Below, piece after piece: positions 44,090 to 52,609 of a stretch of DNA of 64,000 bases (position 1 is the first letter of the stretch; the number at the start of each line of letters is the position of its first letter). The position numbers were made by a program, and so were the translations under genes. Origin of the DNA: Streptomyces neyagawaensis. GTDB lineage: Bacteria > Actinomycetota > Actinomycetes > Streptomycetales > Streptomycetaceae. The stretch spans positions 88,318 to 152,317 of the forward strand of contig NZ_JAMGBG010000065.1 of the NCBI RefSeq assembly GCF_023516595.1, in the 5' to 3' direction. The notes beneath the pieces were generated by a model, which saw nothing but the letters and a program-made list of their open reading frames with translations, did no database searches and was not told where the DNA came from.

Positions 44090-44129
44090 CGGGGAATCCG
44101 CGCTCCCCCCACTCCGAGGAGGACCACCG

Positions 44130-45023
44130 ATGGAACGTCCCCTGGTCGTCGGTGTCGACGGCTCCGCACCGAGCCTGCGGGCCGTCGACTGGGCGGCCGA
44201 CGAGGCCGCCCTGCGCGGGGTGCCGCTGCGGCTGGTGCACGCCTCGCTGTGGCAGCGCTACGAAGGCGCCGCGCTCGCCGAGGACCTCGGCAAGCCGTCC
44301 GAGGAGACACTCGCCGAGGACATCGTCGACGCCGCCGCCCGGCGGGTGAGCGACCGCCACCCGGACGTGAAGGTGACCAGCCTGATCGCCCCGGAGGAGC
44401 CGGAGTACGCCCTCGTCCGGGAGGGGCGGGACGCCGCCGCACTGGTCCTCGGCGCGCGGGGGCGCGGCGGCATCGCCGAGTTCCTACTCGGTTCCGTCAG
44501 CCTGGGCGTCGCCGCGTACGCCACCTGTCCCGTGATCGTGCTGCGGGGCCACCCCGACGGGCAGCCCCGACCCGCGACGCACGGGCGGATCCTGCTGGGC
44601 GTCGGGGAACAGGCACACGGAGCCGAGGCCGTTCGCTTCGCCTTCGAGGAGGCGGAGCGCCGGGGCGCCGTACTGGAGGCCGTACGCGCCTGGCGGTGCC
44701 CCGCGCACGAGACCACCGACCACCCCCTGCTCGCGGGCGAACCCGCCCGCCTGCACGAACAGCAAGCCGCCGAGACACTGGAGGCCGCGCTCGACGAGGT
44801 GGCCGCCCAGTACCCGACCGTGCGGGTGCGCCGGCGCACCGCCGAGGGCCCCGCCCGCAAGGTGCTGCTCGACGCCTCCACCCACGCCGACCTGCTGGTC
44901 GTCGGGGCCCGGCGCCGCCCCGAGCACCGCGTGGGGCTCCAGCTCGGCCGTGTCGCCCACACCGCGCTCCACCACGCCGCCTGCCCGGTCGCCGTCGTCC
45001 CCCACCGGGCGCACGACGACTGA
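44130..45023 (+). CDS. universal stress protein, tandem UspA domains
   Basis: The 297-residue protein starts MERPLVVGVDGSAPSLRAVDWAADEAALRGVPLRLVHASLWQRYEGA. Domain 1 has VLGARGRGGIAEFLLGSVSLGVAAYATCPVIVLRG (complete loop); domain 2 (from GRILLGVGEQAHGAEAVRFAFEEAERRG) ends LLVVGARRRPEHRVGLQLGRVAHTALHHAACPVAVVPH. GAGGAGG precedes ATG 44130. Second gene of the three-gene operon from 43184. Confidence 0.94.
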   Translation: MERPLVVGVDGSAPSLRAVDWAADEAALRGVPLRLVHASLWQRYEGAALAEDLGKPSEETLAEDIVDAAARRVSDRHPDVKVTSLIAPEEPEYALVREGRDAAALVLGARGRGGIAEFLLGSVSLGVAAYATCPVIVLRGHPDGQPRPATHGRILLGVGEQAHGAEAVRFAFEEAERRGAVLEAVRAWRCPAHETTDHPLLAGEPARLHEQQAAETLEAALDEVAAQYPTVRVRRRTAEGPARKVLLDASTHADLLVVGARRRPEHRVGLQLGRVAHTALHHAACPVAVVPHRAHDD

Positions 45024-45064
45024 CACCGCGCACCCACCACGGCTTCCGAGAGGAGGCGGACCAC

Positions 45065-45589
45065 ATGTCCACCCGTGTGCTGGTCGCCTATGGAACGACC
45101 AACGGCTCCACCGCGAGGATCGCCGAGACCGTCGCGGACGTCCTCAACGAGGCGGGACTCACCGCCGAGGCACTCCCTGCCCCGTCCGTGACGAGCCTCG
45201 CGCCCTACGACGCGGTCGTCGTCGGCGGCGCGCTCTACGCGGGACGCTGGCACAAGGACGCCAGGCGCTTCCTGCGCCGACACGGTCACGCCCTGGCCCA
45301 ACGCCCCCTGTGGCTGTTCAGCAGCGGCCCCCTCGACCCCTCCGCCTCGGAACGGGACATCCCGCCCGTCCCCGGCGTGCGGAAGGCCATGGTCCGCCTC
45401 GACGCCAACGGGCACGTCACCTTCGGCGGCTGCCTGGAGGAAGGGGCCAAGGGGTGGGTCGCCGGCATGATCCTCCGGTCCGGGAAGGGCGGGGACTTCC
45501 GCGACTTCCCCGCGATCCGGGCATGGGCAGCCGACCGGGCGGCGGAACTCGCGGGCGTCGCGCCGGGCGGGAGCCGCGCCGCCCCGTGA
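45065..45589 (+). CDS. flavodoxin-domain protein (HemG-like)
   Basis: The 174-residue protein has the FMN phosphate-binding loop VAYGTTNGSTARIAETVADVLNEAG, then LAPYDAVVVGGALYAGRWHKDARRFLRRH and PLWLFSSGPLD, as in flavodoxin-like proteins related to menaquinone-dependent protoporphyrinogen oxidase. In hypoxia clusters such proteins often accompany USPs. It should carry electrons with FMN in the cytosol; the partner is not known. AGAGGAGG precedes ATG 45065. Last gene of the operon, followed by a 28-bp tandem repeat. Confidence 0.9.
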   Translation: MSTRVLVAYGTTNGSTARIAETVADVLNEAGLTAEALPAPSVTSLAPYDAVVVGGALYAGRWHKDARRFLRRHGHALAQRPLWLFSSGPLDPSASERDIPPVPGVRKAMVRLDANGHVTFGGCLEEGAKGWVAGMILRSGKGGDFRDFPAIRAWAADRAAELAGVAPGGSRAAP

Positions 45590-45590
45590 G

Positions 45591-45646
45591 CACCACCGGC
45601 CCTCCACCGGGACCGGCCCACCACCGGCCCTCCACCGGGACCGGCC
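45591..45646. repeat. 28-bp tandem duplication after the flavodoxin gene
   Basis: A 28-bp unit beginning CACCACCGGCCCTCCACC occurs twice in perfect tandem (45591-45618, 45619-45646), and a partial third copy follows. The 378-bp gap to the ldhA gene shows nothing else convincing, apart from normal GC-rich sequence. Confidence 0.9.
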
Positions 45647-45967
45647 CACCACCGACCCGCCATAGGACGGGCCCACCACCGGCTCCCACCATCGGCCCTC
45701 CGCCGGCCCGACCGGGCGGTTGGCGGGCCGCCGGCCACACCTCGCGGCTGCTCGCCGACGGGCACGCACCCGTGTGCTCCAGCAGCCGCGAGGGTGCCCA
45801 GCGAGTCCTCCTGACAGGGGAGAGCAGGGGGACTCGCGCCACGGCCGCCGCCCTCACCGGCGTACAGGGCGGCGGCCGTCCGGACGCCCGGAGCCGCCGG
45901 GCCCGCCGTGACGACCGTCGCGACCTACGGTGGAGGAGCGATCACTCGCCTCATGGGAGGGAAGCAC

Positions 45968-46981
45968 GTGGAGATCGTCGCGTACGGCGTCCAGTCGGAC
46001 GAGGAACCCCTGCTGCGGGCGGCCTTCGACCGGGCTTTCGCCGACCGGCACCGGCTGCGCTGCCTGTCGCTGTTCCTGGACCAGGACACCGCCCCGACCG
46101 CCGACGGCCATGCCGTCGTCCTCTGCGGCGTCAACGACGCCCTGGACGCGGGAGTGCTGCGCACCCTGGCCGCGGGCGGCACCCGGATGATCGCCCAGCG
46201 TGCCACCGGCTACAACAACATCGATCTGACGGCGGCCGGGGAACTGGGCCTGACGGTGGCGCGCGTCTCGTACTACTCCCCCTACGCGGTGGCCGAGTTC
46301 GCCTGGGCGCTGGCCCTGGCGGTCGACCGGCGCATCGTCCGGGCCGCCCATCGCACCCGAGAGTTCGACTTCCGGCTGGCCGGACTGATGGGCCGCGATC
46401 TGCACGGCCGGACCGCGGGCGTCGTCGGCACCGGCAAGATCGGCACCGCGTTCGCCCGGATCGCCCATGGCTTCGGCATGCGGCTGCTGGGCTGGGACGC
46501 CGCCGAGAACCCCGACTGTCTGGCGCTCGGCATGCGGTACGTCCCACGGGAGGAGCTGTTCGCCGAGGCGGACCTGGTGAGCCTGCATGTGCCGCTCATG
46601 GACAGCACCCACCACCTGGTCGACGCGACCGCCCTCGCCCTGATGAAGGACGACGCGCTCCTGGTCAACTCCAGCCGGGGCGGTCTGATCGACACGGACG
46701 CCCTGCTGGAAACCCTGCGCGCGGGACGGCTGAGAGGGGTCGGCCTCGATGTGTACGAGGAGGAGGCCGGGCTGTTCTTCCTCGACAAGTCGCTGGAGGT
46801 GATGACCGACGAGCGCCTCGCCCGGCTGATGACCTTCAACAACGTGCTGGTCACCTCGCACCAGGCGTACTTCACCCGGGAAGCCGTTGAGCAGATCGCC
46901 GCGACGACGATCGCCAACGTCGAGGACTACTTCGCCGGCCGCACCGGCGCCAACACCCTGGTCGGCCCCGCGACGACGTGA
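45968..46981 (+). CDS. ldhA: D-lactate dehydrogenase (2-hydroxyacid dehydrogenase family)
   Basis: The 337-residue protein starts VEIVAYGVQSDEEPLLRAAF and shows the family's catalytic Arg (VNSSRGGLIDTDAL), Glu (GVGLDVYEEEAGLFF) and His (VTSHQAYFTREA), plus the NAD site GVVGTGKIGTAFARIAHGFGM. YNNIDL and SYYSPYAVAEFAWALALAVDR are typical of bacterial D-LDH (LdhA) rather than glycerate dehydrogenases. It reduces pyruvate to D-lactate and recycles NAD. I use GTG 45968, seven bases after GGGAGG; an ATG at 45953 is too far from its site. No OsdR-type box is evident upstream. A strong terminator follows. Confidence 0.93.
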   Translation: MEIVAYGVQSDEEPLLRAAFDRAFADRHRLRCLSLFLDQDTAPTADGHAVVLCGVNDALDAGVLRTLAAGGTRMIAQRATGYNNIDLTAAGELGLTVARVSYYSPYAVAEFAWALALAVDRRIVRAAHRTREFDFRLAGLMGRDLHGRTAGVVGTGKIGTAFARIAHGFGMRLLGWDAAENPDCLALGMRYVPREELFAEADLVSLHVPLMDSTHHLVDATALALMKDDALLVNSSRGGLIDTDALLETLRAGRLRGVGLDVYEEEAGLFFLDKSLEVMTDERLARLMTFNNVLVTSHQAYFTREAVEQIAATTIANVEDYFAGRTGANTLVGPATT

Positions 46982-46984
46982 CAA

Positions 46985-47025
46985 CGGGCACCGGCCGGAG
47001 GCGCGAAGCCCCCGGCCGGTGCCCG
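46985..47025. terminator. hairpin terminator between ldhA and CBS-BON gene
   Basis: CGGGCACCGGCCGG (46985-46998) and CCGGCCGGTGCCCG (47012-47025) form a perfect 14-bp stem with a 13-base loop, four bases after the ldhA stop and between convergent genes. Confidence 0.85.
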
Positions 47026-47062
47026 TGCTGGTGCCGGTGTCGGCGCCCGCCGCCGTCGCGGA

Positions 47063-47788
47063 TCACGACGACGGGACGACGCTCTCCTCGTGTCCCGACG
47101 GGGCGCCGGCCGAGTGTCCCGACGGGGCGCCGGCCGAACCGGTGGAGCGCCCCGCGAGGTCGAACTCGACGTCGACGACGCCCTCGACGGCCCGGATCAG
47201 CCGGGCGGCCACGGGCACGAGGGAGGTGTCCCGGACGCGCCCGCCGAGCCGCACGACCCCCTCCCGTACGGTCAGGCGCACGGCGGAGTCCGGCGCGGGG
47301 AAGAGGTACGACACCACCTCCCGGCGCACCTCCTCGGCGATCTCGTCGTCGCCGCGCAGGAACACCTTCAGCAGGTCGCCCCGGCTAACGATCCCCTCCA
47401 GCATGCCCAGCTCGTCGACCACGGGAAGCCGCTTGACCCGGGAGTGCGCCATGATCCGGGCGGCCTCGGCGAGGGTCGCGTTCGCGCGGACGGTGACGGC
47501 CGGGGAGGTCATCAGTTCCCCGGCGGTCACGGCACCGGCCTTGGCGAGGTCGGCCAGACGGGCGAGCTGGGTGTACCGGTCGGGGTCGCTGTCGCGGAAC
47601 TCCTCCTTGGCCAGCAGATCGGCCTCGGACACCACACCGACGACGCGCCCCTCGCCCTCCAGGACGGGCAGGGCGCTGACCTTCCAGTCGTGCATCATCC
47701 GCACGATCTCCTTGAAGGCGGCGCCGCTGCCTATGGCGGCGACGGTGTGGGTCATCACGTCGCTCACGATGTGTGGGCTGCCGTGCAT
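47063..47788 (-). CDS. CBS-pair protein with C-terminal BON domain
   Basis: The 241-residue third paralogue: CBS 1 (IVSDVMTHTVAAIGSGAAFKEIVRMMHDWKVSALPVLEGEGRVVGVVSEADLLAKEE), CBS 2 (LMTSPAVTVRANATLAEAARIMAHSRVKRLPVVDELGMLEGIVSRGDLLKVFLR) and BON (LTVREGVVRLGGRVRDTSLVPVAARLIRAVEGVVDVEFDL). The tail contains a duplicated SAGAPSGH. AAGGAGG precedes two ATG codons; I take the second (47788). It is downstream of a cyclic-nucleotide-binding protein on the same strand (113-bp gap), a pairing of two nucleotide-sensing proteins. Confidence 0.92.
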   Translation of the reverse strand: MHGSPHIVSDVMTHTVAAIGSGAAFKEIVRMMHDWKVSALPVLEGEGRVVGVVSEADLLAKEEFRDSDPDRYTQLARLADLAKAGAVTAGELMTSPAVTVRANATLAEAARIMAHSRVKRLPVVDELGMLEGIVSRGDLLKVFLRGDDEIAEEVRREVVSYLFPAPDSAVRLTVREGVVRLGGRVRDTSLVPVAARLIRAVEGVVDVEFDLAGRSTGSAGAPSGHSAGAPSGHEESVVPSS

Positions 47789-47901
47789 CATGCCTCCTTG
47801 GTCGTCATGTCACGCGGCCGTCGAACGTCGGACGCCTGCCCTCGACAGGCGCCTGCCGTCCGCTGTCGTTCGTCAGGTGCCGGTGGCCAGCAGCTCGGCC
47901 C

Positions 47902-48366
47902 TCACAGGAGGCTGCCGCTGCCGTAAGGGGCGTACAGGTCCAGCAGTCGGGTGCGGGCCGAGTGCAGACGGTGGGCGAGGATGCCGCCGACCCACTGGGC
48001 GACGGCGAAGCCGAGCGCGGGGTCCTCCCGGCACAACAGACGGATCGCGGTGGCGTCGAACTCGTGGGCGCGCACCGGGCTGGTGGCCTCGGCCCCCAGA
48101 TGCCAGATGTGCGGCGTGAACAGCCAGGACCAGCCGATGAGTTCGTTGTGTCCCAGGGTCTCGATGACGGCCGGGCGGCGGCCGGGCACCCGCATGTCGA
48201 GGGCGACCGTGCCGGTCCGGATGATCCAGAACCGGTCGGCGGTGCCCCCTTCCTCGAAGATCCGGGCGCCCTGGGGGAACGACACCTCGCGGGCGAACCG
48301 CATCAGCCGCTGCCGGTGCTCGGCGGGCAACGCTCGCAACATGCCGGGTGTGGGGGGAGCGTTCAT
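47902..48366 (-). CDS. stand-alone cyclic-nucleotide-binding (Crp-like) domain protein
   Basis: The 154-residue protein consists of a single cNMP-binding beta roll (LMRFAREVSFPQGARIFEEGGTADRFWIIRTGTVALDMRVPGRRPAVIETLGHNELIGWSWLFTPHIWHLGAEATSPVRAHEFDATAIRLL) and a following helix; no helix-turn-helix DNA-binding domain is present. The phosphate-binding cassette (GHNELIGWSWLF) has Gly and Glu but Trp-Ser-Trp where Arg is usual, so the ligand may not be cAMP. GGAGG six bases before ATG 48366. Similar short proteins accompany CBS proteins in hypoxia clusters. Confidence 0.88.
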   Translation of the reverse strand: MNAPPTPGMLRALPAEHRQRLMRFAREVSFPQGARIFEEGGTADRFWIIRTGTVALDMRVPGRRPAVIETLGHNELIGWSWLFTPHIWHLGAEATSPVRAHEFDATAIRLLCREDPALGFAVAQWVGGILAHRLHSARTRLLDLYAPYGSGSLL

Positions 48367-48621
48367 GGCGACCTCCGAAACGGGCGTAAGGACCCTGTCA
48401 CCTCCAGCGTCGCCCCGCACCCCGCACCGTGCCATGGGTCACCCGGCCCCCCGGCCGGGACCACCGGGTACACCGGGAGAGCCCTCCGGCACCCCGAGGA
48501 GGATCCATGGCGCCGAACGAGTGGACTCCCCGGAGCGCGCCCCGGACGGTGGTCTCCGGCCGGGGCCGGGACGGTGATCTTTCGAGTACTGCCCCGATGA
48601 CCTTCCCGGAAGAGGCACCGC

Positions 48622-49830
48622 ATGCGACCCACCCCCTCCCGCAGACAGTTCTCGGCGGCGCTGCTCGCGGCCTCTGTGCTCGCCCCGCTGACGGCGGCCC
48701 CGGCCAGGGCCCTCCCGTCCTCCGGTCGCCCCGACCGCGCTGCTGGTGCGCGGGCGTGCCCGCCGGACGGCTTCGGGCCGGAGCTGACGGCGCGGCTCGA
48801 CCGGACCATCGAGGAGGCCCGCCGGGTGGCGGGCATTCCCGGGATCGTCACCGGACTGTGGATGCCGGGCAGGGGTGACTACGTCCGGGCGACCGGCGTC
48901 GCCGACACCGCCTCCGGCCGGCCGATGACCACCGACGTCTTCGTGCGGATCGGCAGCGAGACCAAGACGTTCACGGTCACCGCACTGCTGAAGCTCGTCG
49001 ACGACCGCAAGATCCGCCTGGACGACCCGATCTCGAGGTACGTCGCGGGAGTACCGAACGGCCACCGGATCACCCTGCGTCACCTCGCCGAGATGCGCAG
49101 CGGCCTGTTCCCCTACACCGCCGACGAGGACTTCACCAAGGCGCTGTTCAGCGATCCGAGCCGCTCGTTCACCCCGGCGGAACTCCTCCGCCACGGCTTC
49201 AAGCACCTGAACACCGCCGCGCCGGGCACGACCTTCCAGTACTGCAACACCAACCTGGTCCTGCTCGGGCTCGTGGTCGAGAGGGTCGGCGGACGCCCCT
49301 TCGCGGATTTCCTCCGCGAGCGGGTGCTCCGCCCCGCGCGGCTGCACCGCACCTTCTTCCCGGGGGGCGCCGAGTTCCCCGAGCCGCACCCGCACGGCTA
49401 CACGGACAACATCCTCACCGGTGAGGTCGTGGACGCCACGGACTGGAACCCGAGTTGGGCCTGGGCCGCCGGAGCGATGATCTCGGATCTGCACGACCTG
49501 CGCCGCTGGGCGGAGATCGTCGCCACCGGGAAGCTGCTCAGCGCGGCGACGCAGCGCGAGCGGCTCACGTTCCTGCCGACCGGCTTCCCCGGCACCAGGT
49601 ACGGCCTCGGCATCCTGGAGACCGGCGGCTGGATCGGCCACAACGGCTCCCTCCCGGGCTATGAGAGCGTCACCGTCCATCTCCCTTCCAAGAAGGCCAC
49701 GTTGGTGCTGCTGCTCAACACCGACATCACCCACGAGGGCCAGGAACCCTCCTCCCTCGTCGCCCGCGCGATCACCGAGGTCGTCACACCGGACAACATC
49801 TACGACCGCCCGGCCCCGTTGAGCACGTGA
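48622..49830 (+). CDS. exported serine hydrolase (beta-lactamase/DD-peptidase family)
   Basis: The 402-residue protein has a Tat- or Sec-like signal (RRQFSAALLAASVLAPLTAAPARA) and a beta-lactamase-class-C-like domain: S112-E-T-K115 (SxxK), YCN (YxN) at FQYCNTNLVL and HNGSLPG near the C-terminus. Such enzymes act as D-Ala-D-Ala carboxypeptidases or esterases outside the membrane. GGAAGAGG precedes ATG 48622. Length matches streptomycete DD-peptidase-like proteins. Divergent from the cyclic-nucleotide-binding gene; the 255-bp gap between has no clear gene. Confidence 0.92.
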   Translation: MRPTPSRRQFSAALLAASVLAPLTAAPARALPSSGRPDRAAGARACPPDGFGPELTARLDRTIEEARRVAGIPGIVTGLWMPGRGDYVRATGVADTASGRPMTTDVFVRIGSETKTFTVTALLKLVDDRKIRLDDPISRYVAGVPNGHRITLRHLAEMRSGLFPYTADEDFTKALFSDPSRSFTPAELLRHGFKHLNTAAPGTTFQYCNTNLVLLGLVVERVGGRPFADFLRERVLRPARLHRTFFPGGAEFPEPHPHGYTDNILTGEVVDATDWNPSWAWAAGAMISDLHDLRRWAEIVATGKLLSAATQRERLTFLPTGFPGTRYGLGILETGGWIGHNGSLPGYESVTVHLPSKKATLVLLLNTDITHEGQEPSSLVARAITEVVTPDNIYDRPAPLST

Positions 49831-49905
49831 CGTCGAGTTTGCGGTAGACGCGGGAGAGATGTGTCTCCACCGTCCGGGGGCTGAGGAACACCATGGGGTC
49901 GCGCA
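49831..49905 (-). pseudogene. LuxR-type HTH fragment
   Basis: The minus strand reads VFLSPRTVETHLSRVYRKLDVT, the second and third helices of a LuxR/NarL DNA-binding domain, and nothing else recognisable of the gene. The stop of the serine hydrolase is beside it. It is a remnant of a regulator. Confidence 0.6.
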
Positions 49906-49984
49906 GGTCCGCCAGTTCGGTGGCCAGTGTGTCGAGGCGGCCCTGGTCGGCGTTGGTGTGCAGCGCCGGATTCACGCCCTGGCC

Positions 49985-50160
49985 CATCTTCGCCATCCAG
50001 GCGCCGAGCCCTGGTGGATGCCCCAGGTGACGGGCAGCCGGACGCTCGTGAAGCCCTGTGACGTGACCTTCTGGAAGGGCGCCCTGGTCACCGGGTGATT
50101 GTCCCAGGACGTCTCGTCGGGGATGGCGTCGTAGGTGTTGCCCGAAAACTTTCGCGATGA
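49985..50160 (-). pseudogene. GH5 endoglucanase N-terminal fragment
   Basis: The minus strand around 50150-49990 reads GNTYDAIPDETSWDNHPVTRAPFQKVTSQGFTSVRLPVTWGIHQG, the start of a GH5 cellulase barrel (GNTLDAIPDETSWGNPPVT...GFKSVRLPVTW in relatives). It breaks off after the first strand and lies next to the LuxR fragment. The operator-like CGAAAACTTTCG at 50143-50154 is inside it. The 49831-50482 gap thus holds only remnants and the xylosidase promoter. Confidence 0.65.
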
Positions 50161-50351
50161 GCGGGCGGAGAATTAACACGAAGCTGCGGCCGGGGTCACT
50201 GCTGTGAGGGGAGAAGATGTCGGCCGCAACTCCGCACGGAGCGTCAACGCGCAGGGGACGAGGGCAAGGGTGAGGGGCAGTTCGGGCTCGACGGCCGACA
50301 ACCGGTCTGGCCAGTCGGCTTCTTGCGCTCCCGGCGACACACGAGGGCCCA

Positions 50352-50420
50352 TTGACCCCACCGACGCCCCCTGGCTAGCCTCTTTCGGAAAGTATCCAGA
50401 GGGCGTAGCGAAAACTTTCG
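50352..50420 (+). promoter_or_regulatory. promoter and palindromic operators of the GH43 xylosidase
   Basis: TTGACC (50352-50357), 18 bases, then TAGCCT (50376-50381) form a promoter. Directly downstream are CTTTCGGAAAG (50382-50392) and CGAAAACTTTCG (50409-50420). The latter resembles the CGAAACTTTCG element reported upstream of streptomycete xylanase genes and bound by LacI-type repressors. A third copy, CGAAAACTTTCG, is at 50143-50154. Repression relieved by xylo-oligosaccharides is inferred. Confidence 0.65.
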
Positions 50421-50482
50421 AAGCTGCCGCGGGGTACGGCACCCCGCGCGGCACCGGCCGTCGGTGAAAGGACTCGACCAGG

Positions 50483-51997
50483 GTGTCCAACCTGCCTGAT
50501 ACCGGCAACACCTTCAGCAACCCGGTGATCCCCGGCTTCCACCCCGACCCGTCCGTCTGCCGCGTGGGCGACGACTACTACCTCGCCTGCTCCAGCTTCG
50601 AGTACTTCCCCGGCGTCCCCCTCTTCCACAGCCGGGACCTGGTCCACTGGACCCAGATCGGCAACGCCCTCGACCGTTCCAGCCAGTTGCGGCTCCCCAG
50701 GGAGACTCCTGCCTCGGGCGGGATCTACGCACCCACCCTCCGCCACCACGACGGCCGCTTCTGGCTGATCGTCACGAACGTCAGCGGCGACGGCAATCTG
50801 CTGTTCACGGCCACCGACCCGGCCGGCCCCTGGTCCGAGCCCGTACGACTGCCCGGCGTCCACGGCATCGACCCCGACCTCGCCTGGGACGACGACGGGA
50901 CCTGCTGGTGCACCACCGCGGGCGTCGCACAGATCCGCATCGACCCCCACACCGGGGAGACCCTCGGCGCCTCCCGCCGTCTGTGGTCCGGGACACCCGG
51001 CGCCAAGGCCCCCGAAGCACCGCACCTCTACCGGATCGGAGACCACTGGTACCTGCTCATCGCCGAGGGCGGCACCGAACGCTGCCACGGCGTGTCCATC
51101 GCCCGCGGTCCCACCCCCACCGGCCCGTTCGAGCCCTGCCCCGCCAACCCGATCCTCACCCACCGTGGCACCGACCACCCCATCCAGAACACCGGCCACG
51201 CCGACCTGGTCCAGGGCCCCGACGGCTCCTGGTGGATGGTCCTCCTCGGCGTACGCCCCGGAGGCGGCACCCCCGGCTGGCACGTCCTCGGCCGCGAGAC
51301 CTACCTCGCGCCCGTGACGTGGGTTGACGGCTGGCCCGTCGTCGGCGAGGTCTCCCTCACCATGCAGGCGCCCGCCTGGCCGCTCCTGCCCCCGGCCACC
51401 GCTCCCGAGGTCCGCGACGACTTCGACACGAGCGAACTCGCCCCGCACTGGGTCTCCCTGCGGCACCGCTCCGCGGAGGACTGCACCACGAAGGAGCGGC
51501 CAGGATGGCTGACCCTTCGCGCCCGCGGCGGATCGCTCGACGAGCCCGACGTGACCTTCGTGGGACGACGGCAGCAGCACGTGGCCTGCCGGGTGCGCAC
51601 CTTGCTCGACGCCGCGGACGGGCACGGCGGCCTCGCCGTACGCCTCGACGAGCAGCACCACTACAGCGTCGAGGTCTCCTCCGGCCAGGTGCGGGTCCTG
51701 GCCCGCATCGGCCCGTTGAGCACGATCGTGGCCTCCAGTCCCGCGCCGGCGGGGCCTGTGGTCCTCCGCGCCGAGACGAGGGTCGTGCGGAGCGCGCGCG
51801 GTCCGCTCGCCGGCCCCGACACCGTCGCCCTCGGATTCGAGGAACCCGAGGGCACCTTCACCGCACTCGCCTCACTGGACGGCCGGTACCTGTCCACCGA
51901 GGTCGCCGGCGGCTTCACCGGCCGGGTCCTCGGGATGTACGCCTCGGCGGACTCCGTGCACTTCGACTGGCTCGACTACGAGCCGCTCGACGACTGA
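50483..51997 (+). CDS. glycoside hydrolase family 43 beta-xylosidase
   Basis: The 504-residue protein starts VSNLPDTGNTFSNPVIPGFHPDPSVCRVGDDYYLACSSFEYFPGVPLFHSRDLVHW, with catalytic base at about D22 (HPDPS), the pKa-modulating Asp in GIDPDLAWDDDG and the acid Glu in TGHADLVQ...-adjacent EAPHLYR. The first 310 residues form the five-bladed propeller, and the C-terminal ~190 the beta-sandwich (DUF1349/GH43_C2) typical of xylosidases. There is no signal peptide, so it acts inside the cell on imported xylo-oligosaccharides. GTG 50483 lies ten bases after GAAAGGA. No sugar ABC transporter is adjacent. Confidence 0.93.
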   Translation: MSNLPDTGNTFSNPVIPGFHPDPSVCRVGDDYYLACSSFEYFPGVPLFHSRDLVHWTQIGNALDRSSQLRLPRETPASGGIYAPTLRHHDGRFWLIVTNVSGDGNLLFTATDPAGPWSEPVRLPGVHGIDPDLAWDDDGTCWCTTAGVAQIRIDPHTGETLGASRRLWSGTPGAKAPEAPHLYRIGDHWYLLIAEGGTERCHGVSIARGPTPTGPFEPCPANPILTHRGTDHPIQNTGHADLVQGPDGSWWMVLLGVRPGGGTPGWHVLGRETYLAPVTWVDGWPVVGEVSLTMQAPAWPLLPPATAPEVRDDFDTSELAPHWVSLRHRSAEDCTTKERPGWLTLRARGGSLDEPDVTFVGRRQQHVACRVRTLLDAADGHGGLAVRLDEQHHYSVEVSSGQVRVLARIGPLSTIVASSPAPAGPVVLRAETRVVRSARGPLAGPDTVALGFEEPEGTFTALASLDGRYLSTEVAGGFTGRVLGMYASADSVHFDWLDYEPLDD

Positions 51998-52036
51998 CAC
52001 GCGCACCCCCGGTCCGTCGCGCGTGCCGGCGCCGCG

Positions 52037-52507
52037 TCAGTCTCCGGCGTGCCGCCGGAGCAGCGACCGGACGCTGAACGGCTGTACCTCCTGCAGCACG
52101 ATCGTCGTGTTCGACCGGACCACTCCGGGTGCTTCCAGCAGCAGATTCGTGATCCGGTGCAGGTCCGTCGTGTCGCGGGCGACGACGCGGGCGAGCAGAT
52201 CGCCGTCGCCGGTGGTGACGAGCAGTTCGACCACCTCGGGGATCCGCAGGATCGCCTCCTGCGTCGGCTGCCCCACGCGCTGGCTGATCGACATCGTGAT
52301 GAGGGCCGTCAGCGGATACCCGAGAGCCGCCGGCGCCACGCGCCGACTGTGCTCCCTGAGAAGACCGCTCTCCTCCAGCCGCTTCAGGCGCGCCTGCACG
52401 GTGTTGCGGGCGAGGCCCAGCCGGTCCGCGAGGGCGACCGTCGTGGCCCGTGGATCCGCGTCGAGCGCCAGGAGGATCCGGGCGTCGAGGTCGTCGACAT
52501 GTCGCAT
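52037..52507 (-). CDS. Lrp/AsnC-family transcriptional regulator
   Basis: The 156-residue protein has an AsnC-type winged HTH (LDARILLALDADPRATTVALADRLGLARNTVQARLKRLEESGLLREHSRRV) and a RAM ligand-binding domain (LTALITMSISQRVGQPTQEAILRIPEVVELLVTTGDGDLLARVVARDTTDLHRITNLLLEAPGVVRSNTTIVL). It binds an amino acid and regulates nearby genes. I place the start at ATG 52507; a longer frame to 52543 runs through the operator. Divergent from a PLP decarboxylase gene, with a perfect palindrome between them. Confidence 0.93.
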   Translation of the reverse strand: MRHVDDLDARILLALDADPRATTVALADRLGLARNTVQARLKRLEESGLLREHSRRVAPAALGYPLTALITMSISQRVGQPTQEAILRIPEVVELLVTTGDGDLLARVVARDTTDLHRITNLLLEAPGVVRSNTTIVLQEVQPFSVRSLLRRHAGD

Positions 52508-52542
52508 GCTGCTCAGTATGACAGGGCGTGCACCGGAGCACA

Positions 52543-52559
52543 TTGAGCATTCTGCTCAA
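52543..52559. promoter_or_regulatory. perfect palindrome between Lrp and decarboxylase genes
   Basis: TTGAGCATTCTGCTCAA is a 17-bp palindrome with 7-bp perfect arms and a 3-base centre; a TGCTCAG half-site is at 52510. This fits an Lrp/AsnC operator. It lies 36 bp from the regulator start and 50 bp from the decarboxylase start. Confidence 0.75.
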
Positions 52560-52609
52560 CCTTTACGACGCGTATTGCGCATTCCGGGGGCCGTTTCTAG
52601 GTTCGCGCC

